Assembly (NCBI GenBank): GCA_028565635.1
Contig: JAOXYB010028700.1
Location: 1-15,196 of the forward strand
DNA: 15,196 bases
Reading direction: 5' to 3'
Origin: Phoronis ovalis
Taxonomy: Eukaryota > Phoronida > Phoronidae
This document shows, piece after piece, positions 1 through 9,300 of this stretch (within the stretch, counting starts at the first letter, position 1; every line of letters begins with the position of its first letter). The notes below the pieces were generated by a model. The model was not told where the DNA came from. It did no database searches and saw nothing but the letters and a program-made list of their open reading frames with translations. The position numbers were made by a program, and so were the translations under genes.

Positions 1-46
1 CATATATCTTGCTAAAAATCACAATGAGCCTTACTCCATCTGTATG
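1..46 (+). CDS. Possible partial exon at the left edge
   Basis: Frame 2 is open from the window edge and reads through AKNHNEPYSICM to a GTACCG donor at 47. The junction is phase 0, as the next exon (434) requires. The Cys-containing, non-repetitive peptide resembles the rest of the protein in composition. The donor is not a strong consensus and only 15 codons are visible, so this is tentative. Confidence 0.4.
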
Positions 47-3000
47 GTACCGACCAACCCCCTTGGCTCATAGCCTAGTATAAACTTCATTAATTTTGCA
101 TACTCTGAAACAATATACTACAGCAGTGTGAATTTTATTACAAAAGCAAATATCATCGCCTATCTAAAACTAAGTGCTACCGTTACAAGTTCTCATGAAA
201 GTCTGATATGCAGTATGTATATATATATATATATTTACTGCAAGAAGTCTTGTGAACAGTACGTATTTAATGATGCAACTCAGCGTCCTTATGTCATAAA
301 TGGGTTGGTTTGCAAGTGTGTTAGATAATCAGATCATTCGGCTCAGCCAGTATGTGTATTGTTTCAAATAGAGCAGAAAAAAACTAAAACTAACTGCCTA
401 CCAATCTATCCTTAAGAACAAATTTTATTCCAGATTCCAGCAATGATATCTTCAAAATGTACAATTGTAAGAAAACCCGGGGGAAAAAAACAAAGAGTGT
501 GCAAAGAATGGCCGCAGCGTTGGTCGTACGCCATTCCGATGGAAATTATTTATTTAACACCGTTGCACAAGTGGAATCCTTACAACATTGAATTCAAAGT
601 ACGTACTGCCGATACGTACATCATTTTAAGGCTAATAGGTTAATTTAAGTAGATTCTTGTTTCAAATGTTGTCTTCAAAGTACAGAGTACTCGTACAAGC
701 ATGTTACACTCATAACCTCGTATTTTAGACCATTTAACGCGTGTTTTCACCACACGTCGGATTTATGAACTTGCTGAAATACATATAAATTCAAGTTTTA
801 GATTATACATACATGTTTAACATATTTTTCCAATGGGCAAACTTCTACAACATTTTCTTGCATTTTATCAGTTTATTTCAAGCGTGTTAAAACGATGTTC
901 ATTTACTCGAGATTGAAAAAAAGTTTATTTTATTATTTAGGGCAATTATGGCAGGACAAATAAGTTAGCCATCACTGTGTATAGAGATGCAGATGGAAAT
1001 GTTAGAAACGGACAGTTTACGCCTGATAAAGCATACAATGGAACGCACAGCAAATTATACGCCATTACACCTGACGACTTCTTTAGTGGAAAAGAGGTTT
1101 TTACTTCTATGTTTACTTTACTATACTGGGCGATTATTAAAAAAAATGTTTTAGGGGGGCGATTATTAACTTTTTTGTACTCCTAGCATATATATTTAAT
1201 TTTTTTAAATCTATTGCTTGTGATGTATAAGGCAGATTTTAAAGATTGCCAGTTTATGAAACAATTCGGCTTATTTAAGCGAAATTCTGTGGGAAATACA
1301 TTTTTTTTTCAAAGAAAAGAATCTTATTAAGCTTAAACAAACAGTAAGTTTATTTCATTTCAAACAACAACAATTAAATCCACGACTATTTGAGATTGGC
1401 CATGCCAATTACTGATTTATTTTAGTCACTAGAGGGGGTGATTTTAAGAACAGGAGAATTGTTAGAGAAAATACGGTAAATATCTATTATACTTTTCAAC
1501 TCAATAACGTCATACTTTCTAACTTAAAAATAATAACAGCCCTCGATCGTGTGTGCTGTAACATACGTTCTTTAAAAAATTGTTGTATTCACTATTGCCG
1601 CATTATATTCAGCAACATTCTATTAGGTATCTGTAAAAGTGATATGCCGTGACGCATCTAATTCTAAAAAATCTTAGCTTATGTGCCATTAATTATTAAT
1701 TTCTGCACTGAAGTGTTCGAAGGTTCAGTTTTGTATCATTATCATGTTTAAGTTAAATAAAGATCCTGCTGATACGACTCGTAAAGGAGCATATGGAGTA
1801 ATGGATCGGAATGGCAAGATTCGTGCAGTGAAGGCTGCTGGTGTAAGAGCATTCTTACCCAATATTCCTGGTGTTGGTGTCATGAGAACACGCTATCCTA
1901 TCATGCCAGCGCACGTAGAAGGTAAATACCTGTCCGAAATATATAAATTGTTGCACTGTATATATAGAGAGTTCGGAAGCCCTAAGAGAAAATCTTATTA
2001 TATTTTGTTCTAGTTTAGTTTATAGCCAGCCCTCCTGAATGGAGGTGCACAGTAGCATTGCAGATTACAATGGGTATTACAACATTGTAATATATATATA
2101 TATATATATAGTACGAAGTATTAAAAACATTCAATTTAATAGATAATTAAAACAAAAATGAAAATTGTCAATTTGGATAATTCCCAAAAAATTGAAAAGT
2201 GTTAATTTAGATAATTAAAAAAAATTGAAAATTGTTTAACAAATATATGTGTCCCAAAGTTTTTCTAGAAGTAACAAGTAAACATCCAATGTATTTGGTA
2301 ATTAATGATATAAAATGAGAAATTTGATTATCATATTTGGAGATATTTTATCCAGACCTGTGATATATGTTCCAGTGATGTGAAAATGTATGCCATTGTT
2401 CAATATGAAACATTTACAGGTAGTGCTATATGGAAAGAACTAGAAGCACTGAAGGATATTGTTATGGATCAAGATAAGTACAGATATATGATGAAGAACC
2501 CACCATCTACAGCTGGAACACCATCTACGTTTGGTAATGAAACTGTAAGTATCAAAGGCATTCGTATATTTACATACTGTCTTAGAAAGTATATATCCTT
2601 GTCACAACTGAGTACAATTGTTTAAAAAATATGTGTCCCAAAGTTTTTCTATAACAAACGAGTAAACATCCAGTGTATTTGGTAACTAATGATATGAGTA
2701 TCACTGGCATTCGTATATTTACATACTGTTTTAGAAAGTATGCCCTTGTCACAACTGAGTACAATTTCAATGAAACATTGGATACCAAATCTAGCTTTAC
2801 ATGTAACTTTTTGCCAGCATTTCATTGCAGTAACCAACTGGTTTTGTAAATTTCTTATCAGCTTTTCACATGCGTTTTTAAAATTTTGAACATGCTTTGT
2901 AGGATAGTTCAACAATGTCGATGTCCATAACAGTAAGGGATCCTCCCGGTGAACATGCGCATACTTTTGACCTTACCTCCGACGACATCAAATTGCTGAA

Positions 3001-3166
3001 AAGTGGAAAGCAGGTGCCTATTACTACAAGCCAGGACAATGGACATTCTCACTACCTTATCGTCAGATACAACAGGAAAAAAGGATATAACTATGCCAGT
3101 TGTGACAACTCCCGCATTTGCTGGGATGGACATGGCACAAAAATAACAATGTCTGATAATTTATAA
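1..3166 (+). CDS. Multi-exon gene for an unrecognised protein with a His/Cys-rich C-terminal domain (5' end outside window)
   Basis: Exons join at 434-598, 941-1096, 1753-1921, 2420-2544 and 2903-3166, with a possible partial exon at 1-46. All junctions are GT...AG and the frame stays open; the 1921/2420 junction splits a Gly codon and the others are phase 0. The product is at least 292 residues. I do not recognise a named family with certainty. The middle is rich in short conserved-looking motifs such as WNPYNIEF, YRDADGN, ITPDDFF, FLPNIPGVGV and WKELEALKDIV, which suggest a folded globular protein under constraint. The last ~75 residues carry HAHTF, GHSHY, two Cys seven residues apart and WDGHG, so metal binding is possible (inference). 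No membrane segment is visible, and a signal peptide cannot be judged because the N-terminus is missing. ATTAAA follows the stop by 39 bp. Confidence 0.8.
217..234. repeat. (TA)n microsatellite
   Basis: About eight to nine TA units inside the candidate first visible intron of the left gene. Confidence 0.85.
434..598 (+). CDS. Left gene, internal exon (55 codons)
   Basis: The acceptor is TTTATTCCAG at 424-433 and the donor is AAA|GTACGT at 599. The exon encodes a segment with two Cys, basic GGKK and the motif IYLTPLHKWNPYNIEF. The ATG at 443 lies inside the exon; because the frame is open back to the acceptor and the gene probably continues upstream, this Met is probably not the start. If the upstream exon is wrong, 443 becomes the start candidate. 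Exon length is a multiple of three. Confidence 0.75.
941..1096 (+). CDS. Left gene, internal exon (52 codons)
   Basis: The acceptor is ATTATTTAG at 932-940. The reading frame continues from the previous exon into GNYGRTNKLAITVYRDADGN and ends in ITPDDFFSGKE. The donor is GAG|GTTTTT at 1097, which is an unusually weak site, but the frame beyond it turns into low-complexity repeat sequence, so the coding part must end near here. Length is a multiple of three. Confidence 0.75.
1097..1480 (+). repeat. Degenerate repeat sequence in the intron after exon 941-1096
   Basis: GGGCGATTATTAA occurs twice (about 1128-1140 and 1157-1169) around an A-rich spacer, and a related AGAGGGGGTGATTTTAAG occurs near 1432-1449, followed by AGAGAAAATACGGTA near 1464-1478. 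These G-run plus GATTATTA blocks look like pieces of a dispersed, non-coding repeat. I cannot assign an element class. Confidence 0.4.
1753..1921 (+). CDS. Left gene, internal exon
   Basis: It encodes LNKDPADT followed by KGAYGVMDRNGKIRAV and FLPNIPGVGVMRTRYPIMP. The donor G|GTAAAT at 1922 leaves one base that joins GT of the next exon to make Gly. Two in-frame acceptors are possible: AG at 1751-1752, preceded by a T-rich tract and chosen here, or CAG at 1726-1728, which would add eight mostly hydrophobic residues (FCIIIMFK). The choice does not affect the frame. Confidence 0.75.
2090..2110. repeat. (TA)n microsatellite
   Basis: About ten TA units without interruption, just downstream of the small inverted repeat ATTACAAT/ATTGTAAT (2064-2071 and 2084-2091). 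Confidence 0.9.
2130..2240 (+). repeat. ~34-bp AT-rich minisatellite, about 3 copies
   Basis: A unit resembling AAAATTGAAAATTGT followed by CAATTTAGATAATT recurs at about 2153-2185, 2186-2218 and, partly, 2219-2240, with a partial copy at 2130-2150. It lies in the intron before exon 2420-2544. Confidence 0.5.
2231..2770 (+). repeat. Local partial duplication around exon 2420-2544
   Basis: Block B (2231-2311, containing GTGTCCCAAAGTTTTTCTA and AACATCCA) recurs at 2617-2695. Block A (about 2548-2622, containing GGCATTCGTATATTTACATA and CACAACTGAGTACAATT) recurs at 2696-2768. In the first copy B and A are separated by the exon and its splice sites; in the second they are directly adjacent. Confidence 0.8.
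2420..2544 (+). CDS. Left gene, internal exon
   Basis: The acceptor is CATTTACAG and the donor is ACT|GTAAGT, which is close to consensus. The exon encodes SAIWKELEALKDIVMDQDKY and then TPSTFGNET. The first two bases complete a Gly codon with the preceding exon. This exon is flanked by short sequences that recur just downstream without the exon (see findings). Confidence 0.8.
2903..3166 (+). CDS. Left gene, last exon: His/Cys-rich domain and stop
   Basis: The acceptor TTTGTAG ends at 2902 and gives phase 0 continuity (TFGNET then DSSTMSMS). The 87-codon exon encodes DPPGEHAHTFDLTSDDIKLL, then GHSHYLIVRYN, a Cys pair around DNSRI, and CWDGHGTKI, ending in TAA. Two His-x-His motifs, two Cys and a third GH could form a small metal site; the alternation of polar strands suggests a beta-rich fold. 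This is inference, not a family assignment. Confidence 0.8.
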   Translation, partial: DSSTMSMSITVRDPPGEHAHTFDLTSDDIKLLKSGKQVPITTSQDNGHSHYLIVRYNRKKGYNYASCDNSRICWDGHGTKITMSDNL

Positions 3167-3204
3167 TCTGACATTTATATGTCACGTATTGGTTAATCAA
3201 TAGA

Positions 3205-3210
3205 ATTAAA
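3205..3210 (+). terminator. Candidate polyadenylation signal ATTAAA of the left gene
   Basis: ATTAAA, the commonest variant of AATAAA, lies 39 bp after the stop codon of the left gene, in a suitable place for a short 3' UTR. No GT-rich element was checked in detail. Confidence 0.4.
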
Positions 3211-3954
3211 GTTAATTAATTTAAATATGTCATATTTGCTGAAATAAGTCGATGTAAATAATAATTAATATTCTTTGGATTTTCTTATCTGTCCGACTTT
3301 ACACTGAGAATCTAATTCTTCTGCATATATTTTATAATAGGATGTAGGGTTCGGCTGAAAATTTTCAACTTGGATTTGGATATGTTTTACTTCTTTGGAC
3401 TTGCTACTATTCAACTTGGTATAAAAAAAAAATCGATTGTTTCCTCTTGTTACAAACAAATCCAAAATATTGGTATATAAATGTATTGCTAGATACATAA
3501 TTTCTTTTCTTCTTAATTTTGAATTGCTACCTCTACTGGCAAAGATTTGGATTACGTTTGCAACTGTTAGCAATAGTGTTATGGGGCATCACATACCTAC
3601 ATTACAAAATTGAAGACCCTTGAATCTATCATAATTAGTAGCTTACAAAAGACTTCCATTTTTCGTTTATTTTATTGGAGCATGGATTGTAAACATGTGT
3701 TTTTTTATTAAAACAATATTGAGATACAGATATTCAAAAGGTTTTGACATTACTGTGCATGTAGAATGAAGATACTGGACATACATGCCACCAAAGATTT
3801 GATAACAATAGCTCATTTAACTTATTTCGTATAATAGCCTCCTAAAAATTTGTAAGCGATCACTAGCATTTGGCGTGAGAGCACAATTCATGTCAACGCG
3901 CGATGGCCACATAGTCTTTCACAGCTATAATTTAGGAATTTTCCTCTTTTGCAG

Positions 3955-4061
3955 TGGATATTTCGGTCACCTTTGGTGGGATTATTTCAATAATCGCGCT
4001 AGGGTTGAGTCTGAGTTTTGTCATTCATGATTTGGTATTTTTTCCAACCATTATATGGTAG
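3955..4061 (+). CDS. Candidate terminal exon encoding a hydrophobic segment (speculative)
   Basis: The tract TTTTCCTCTTTTGCAG is a very good acceptor ending at 3954. The frame beginning with two bases of a split codon gives DISVTFGGIISIIALGLSLS and continues hydrophobic to a TAG at 4059-4061, like a membrane helix. Another frame is also open for about 24 codons, so the coding case is weak. No upstream exon is identified; the phase would accept exon 1753-1921. Confidence 0.2.
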
Positions 4062-6219
4062 TGTTTGAAGTGGAACAGCAAAAAGTATTTGTTGGTTATA
4101 TCAGCATAAACAATATGAAATTAATGTAGAAACATAATAATCTTCAATGCTTTCCAGGTATTTTTTTCTTGTAACATTTGAGATCAGTTTGTGTCACTAC
4201 AAAAGTGGATGGGAGAATCAATTCTATCTTTGTGTCATTTCTGACAGTGGCCCCAGTTTGCAACAGTAGTTGGTGAGTCCCACAAATATTATGTATTTTA
4301 ATATTTTGTGGCTTAATTTACTTAATCCCATTATTAGCGGCTGTTCTAAAATTATAAGAGAAAAATATGTTCTGTTGATGAAATAGAATGTGTACTACAG
4401 TTGATCTAATTAGCTATTGAATGCCCACAGATGATCTGATCACTTACGATATATAAAAGTTTCTGAAATTGGAGTGATTAACTCTGAAATGGGAGTTTGT
4501 TTGCTCTTGAAAATAACAACTTGTATTTACTAACAATACAACAACATACAAAACATCTTTAGCTGTATAACAACAAGATCATATTCTGATCACTATCCAG
4601 GACAAAATAATCTTTCAAAAACAATAAAATATGTTTGTACCATACAATATACTTATTAAATTGTGAAGACATTCAAAGTGATGAAGTAAAGCGGCTGGTA
4701 CCTTTTGGAATAGTTTATATATTCACACTTTGTACTCGAGTAGAATTTTGAGCAGTTAAATGAAAGTACAACTGTTCAAAATTTGACATGAAATCTGTTG
4801 AATGGTTGTTTCAACCTTTTAACAAGGGTTTTACAAAACAGACTTCTAAAATTATCAAATTTTACTTTATGTACTGGCCGCATACTTGTGCAGTGAATAT
4901 AGCATCCATTTGTGGATGGGAAAATAGATACAATAACGAAGTTAAAAGATATAAGCCCAACAGTTTTGCACATACAAACATAATACTTAGTCAATAAACT
5001 TACCACTCGGGATACAAAGTTCATAAAGCCTCAGATTATTAAACTAAATAATGTCGACCCACACTATCTACCATCTCGTTTTCGTTCAACTCTTACTGGT
5101 ACTTTTTTTAAAATTCACTTCTTCCATAAATTTTTACCCAAATGTTTGGCTTTATAAGTAATACATAATCATTAGACATACATTTCATATAACTGTGCAA
5201 AAGGATATTTGCCACCTTAATTACAGAAGTTAGCAGTGGTAGATCCATTTGCATGTGACATACAAATTACCAACAGAAGGGATGTTTATTTAAAAATAGC
5301 ATTTTCACTCACTATCATTAATACATACGATTTCATTAACATGTAAACTATATTTTATAAATGCACTATAACAATACTGATAGTGTCATGCAAATCATTT
5401 CATGTCACAAATCTTAATTTTTGCCTTAATTGAGCAATAAATATCATAAAATGCAATTACTTTAATGCATGTCTTAATCTGATTAGCATGTTTTTGATAA
5501 GTTTTATTGACACCAGGTTTGATATTCATGGAATGACTAATAAGAACAGTAAAAAATGTTTTCTACTTTTGTTTGCTTGTTTGAAAATCTTGACACACTA
5601 AAACAATCGCAACATTTCTTTACAATAACATTTTACAGCCAGAAAGAACATAAAGAAAGTACAAACCTAACCTATACCTTTTTCAAAGACCCTGATCAAA
5701 ACATAATGTATAAACAAATATGTAAATTCAAAAATAAATTATACTAAGTATACACTATTAATATTTAAAACAAACCAGGCAATAATAAACAAAATAGTAA
5801 TAGAAAAAATAAAAATCCTATGTTTTATAGTATTTTACTTGATAGCGTAAATTAAGTAAAATGATACAATATGCAAAAAGTTAATACATCCTTTTGTTCA
5901 TAGGTTGATATCACTAAATGGAAACTGGTGGTAATTAAGGGTGTTTAGCCAAAGCGGAAAGTTCCGATTGTTACACCATTGTGATAATTTCGTTCTTTTA
6001 CTAAAGTTACAGAAACTGTGAAAACAGAGAAATTAAAGATAACATATTAGTAAATTTCAAATAGATTGCATTTTCTTAGTCCTTAGTTACTCATTTTTGT
6101 AACTGTAAATGCCCCTTTAAAAATGGGTTCAATTGATCATGCTGTACAGGATACCTTATTCTTAACAGATGAATCAGCACATATTTACAGAAAGTATGTA
6201 GACAACACACCATAGACAT

Positions 6220-6336
6220 TCATAGCTTTGGCAATACTTTGGCATTGTCTCTTCTTTCAACAGCAGGAGAATATGTCATATCTACTGGAGAACTTGGCTT
6301 GTGTGTTGAAAAACGTTTACTTATGTTTGCTTGGTC
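6220..6336 (-). CDS. Acyltransferase gene, last exon (38 codons and TGA)
   Basis: The acceptor TTGTTTACAG ends at 6337. The frame gives DQANISKRFSTHKPSSPVDM and then a basic end (ERRDNAKVLPKL) before TGA at 6222-6220. The Ser/Pro content suggests a disordered tail. The first exact AATAAA on this strand is at 5508-5503, about 0.7 kb downstream, so the 3' end is not fixed. Confidence 0.7.
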   Translation of the reverse strand, partial: DQANISKRFSTHKPSSPVDMTYSPAVERRDNAKVLPKL

Positions 6337-9300
6337 CTGTAAACAAGTAAGAATAAAATTTTGAAACCATGATGTGGAAAACCGTCAATTTTGATAAACA
6401 TACATTTAGGTAACAAATTATGAAAATTATGATTTCCACAAACTTCTACAAGAAGTACAAGCTTGCAGTGTACAATTAACAGTTGTACCATCGTTTGCAG
6501 CAAAATGCGACCATGTGATACAGTAGTATTTCATTTGTGACATCGCATTTTGTAATGAGGGTATTAGTTATGCAGCAAAGGCACTATCACATTAGCTTGA
6601 ACTGTAGCGGGAATCTGTGAAAATTTAATTTACATCTGTTATCATACCATCACAAAGTGTTCACGTTCTAAAATGTGAATGTTCCTGCTGCAATTCAAGC
6701 TAATGCTGTAATGCCTTTACTGCATAACTAACGCCTCGAATAAATATGCGACATCACAAATGAAATACACTATACCAAAGGGTCGCATTTCGTTGCAAAC
6801 GATAGTAAAATGTAAGCAAAATGCTAATATGAAAAAAATATTATTTATTATGTTATTATGCTGGTTAAACATTCAACTTTTTGTAAAAAAAAAAATGCTT
6901 CATACTATTTTGGCAATATCATCTTAAAGCACTTTTACTCTACAAAAGAATTATTTACAATTAATGTAGCAAAATTTTATTGAGTCTAAAAAATCATTCC
7001 ATTCTGCTAGTATGTTGAAATATGGCTATAAATGTAAGCTAAAAATCATATGTGCTAGAGAATGCTTACTCATATTAATTCAGTGAATAGTGTCTTAACT
7101 ATAAAGTCAGACCAAAACAGGATATCATTTCAGCTTTGATTTTTTTATACATCAGTATTTCTTATGCTGACATCTTTCCCCCATATATTGCACAACAGGA
7201 AAGACTGATGAAGGTAATGAGAGGAGATCACCAATATTTACTGATTAAAGTAAGATTTAGGTTTTTGGACTGATTCTATAGTTGAAATATGTTAAAAGAA
7301 CTTACATCCTGAGTTAGTTGAGTTAGTATAGGAGAATGCAGTGCATTACAGACAGTAGTGAGTGGGCGAGCAGTGCTACGGCACAAACCTGTCTCTTCCT
7401 CTAAATGTTTGTCCCCACTAGCACTAGCTTCCTCCTCCTGTCAACAAGTACAAGACTATAGTTAAACATAAAATATTTTCATAGGACCATTACTAACTAT
7501 GGATTAAAATGTTGACTCAGGTTCAGGAAACAATTTGAAAACAAATAACTCGAGACAAGACACAGCTTTAATGGAACTCAAGGTGTGGCCAGAAAGGTAC
7601 ATCACTAACGTATTTTAAGTAAAAGAATGTGTCCCCATATATAATGCTATTTGGTTGCACAAGCAATTATCTTACTGATGCGGCTTGTTGTTGTCGATTA
7701 ACGGACTGCAAGTGATGAAGGTGTGCCACCACTGTATGAAATTCATTACGTAAAGCACGGAATTGTAGACTTAAGACCTCTTCATCATCATCACTATCTC
7801 CATTAGATATTGCAATCAGTTTATGTTTAACATCCTGCAAACGTTTTTGAATATCATTAAATCTTAGCTGCATCTGAAACAGAAAATACAAATTTCGTTT
7901 AGAATACAAGACTATACTACAAGCAAACTGAAGAGTCACTTTATTCAGAAATGTTGGATTTAGGTGGTACATGTTTTTCAGAATAGTGCAGTAGCTTCAT
8001 CCCAGCACATCACAGTCGGCCATATTGGAGGTAATCCAGGCCAAAATCATGTGCACCTGTATTTTGGCCTATATTTATACTACTGTACACCAAATATGCC
8101 GGGAAACTGATCTGACATAAACTGAAGCTGTTATTTACCCTGTTCTGATAAAAACTAAAGCTGCATCAGCAGGCAAAGGAAAATATTATATACGACAACG
8201 ACAATGACGCATATAGGATGACTACGTGCCCATGTACTATGTGAAATAGGCACAAAAATAACTCTCTTCAATTTGAAAATCCTTATTCCAAACAATTTAT
8301 GATATTTCAATACCTCAAGAACTTCAGGATTGTCAGTATTTTCCAGAGAAAGGTCCAAATTATATCTTGTTGTAATTTCTCCAGGTATTCTTCTGTTGGC
8401 AAGAATGTCAGCCATTTGTTCCAACTGTAACATATACAATAGAAATTAACCTACTGTTGTACACTAATTTCCAACAGCATAATATAAATGTTTTGGAATT
8501 ATGCCAACAAGTAATCGGATGTCCAAAATATTTATTGTATATGTATGATAACGTTTTACAATGCATGACAAGCTCATGACTTGCTGTACTATATACAGTA
8601 CATCAGGTGAAATAAATAACTTGTCTTTTTTTACGAAATTATACAAAAGTATTTACTGCTTGAACATGAAAATGTATCAAATTGTACACTTTACATGCAT
8701 GGTTGCAATCAAATTCAGCATTGGAAGTCATTGTCTACCTGAGCTGGAGCACAATAGATGAGTTTGTTAATTAAACACATTTTTACTCACCTGCTGACAG
8801 AAGAGGCTGGTTAATTTACAAGGGTCAGGTATCACATTTTTGTCAGCCACTACTGACATAAGTAATTCTTCAGCATAGCTCGAAAATGAGACCGAAAATC
8901 CTATATCATCTACTGGAGACATAGAATGCAAAATACTCCTAACTGGTAAAGAATTTGTAGATAATGAATGGACAGGTCCAGGTAGATTGGTAATAAGACA
9001 TGTTGATTTGTTATGAAACATCCTCCATATTGCACGACATGTTCTATATGGTAGTATTCCCATTAAGATATTCCATGCACCATATAAAGCAACTGCATCC
9101 GATGCATTCCTTAGCTCATCTAATCGCAGCTTGAGCTCCCATAAACGAGGAATAGCCCCTTCTGTGTTTACAGGTAATAAAACTGGTAATAAAACTGACT
9201 TGTTTTTTGATTTGACATTCTTGACACTTGAATGAAGATTTATAGGTATCACAGCTTGTATATCACCTGGGTTGTCAGCACCTAACGACTGCAGATAAAG

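Larger units (their letters stand above)
3167..6219. other. Region between the two convergent genes, no convincing gene
   Basis: AT-rich DNA holding the 3' ends of both flanking genes. A strong splice-acceptor-like tract ends at 3954 and is followed by a short open frame (separate entry). Short ORFs at 3265-3573 (-), 4776-5024 (-), 4788-4997 (+) and 5556-5747 (+) have biased AT-rich codons, no recognisable motif and no supporting splice sites. A more GC-rich patch at about 4170-4290 is open in several frames on both strands and cannot be interpreted. Confidence 0.6.

Noticed and set aside
128-328. Plus-strand 66-codon frame at the left edge
   Set aside because: It is driven by the (TA)n run, which translates as alternating Tyr-Ile, and lies in the inferred intron before 434.
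2582-3133. Three minus-strand frames opposite the end of the left gene
   Set aside because: They mirror the spliced plus-strand exon and the duplicated intron blocks; no independent evidence supports them.
3265-3573. 102-codon minus-strand frame
   Set aside because: No recognisable motif, no splice or start context, and AT-driven Lys/Asn/Ile/Tyr composition. It lies just after the left gene's 3' end and is most likely chance.
4170-4290. GC-richer patch open on both strands, with a GTGAGT donor-like site near 4272
   Set aside because: No convincing acceptor in the matching frame, and no frame gives a recognisable protein. Openness in several frames argues against a specific coding call.
6321-6503. 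60-codon minus-strand frame
   Set aside because: It runs from the foldback element through intron into the last exon in a frame different from the supported one.
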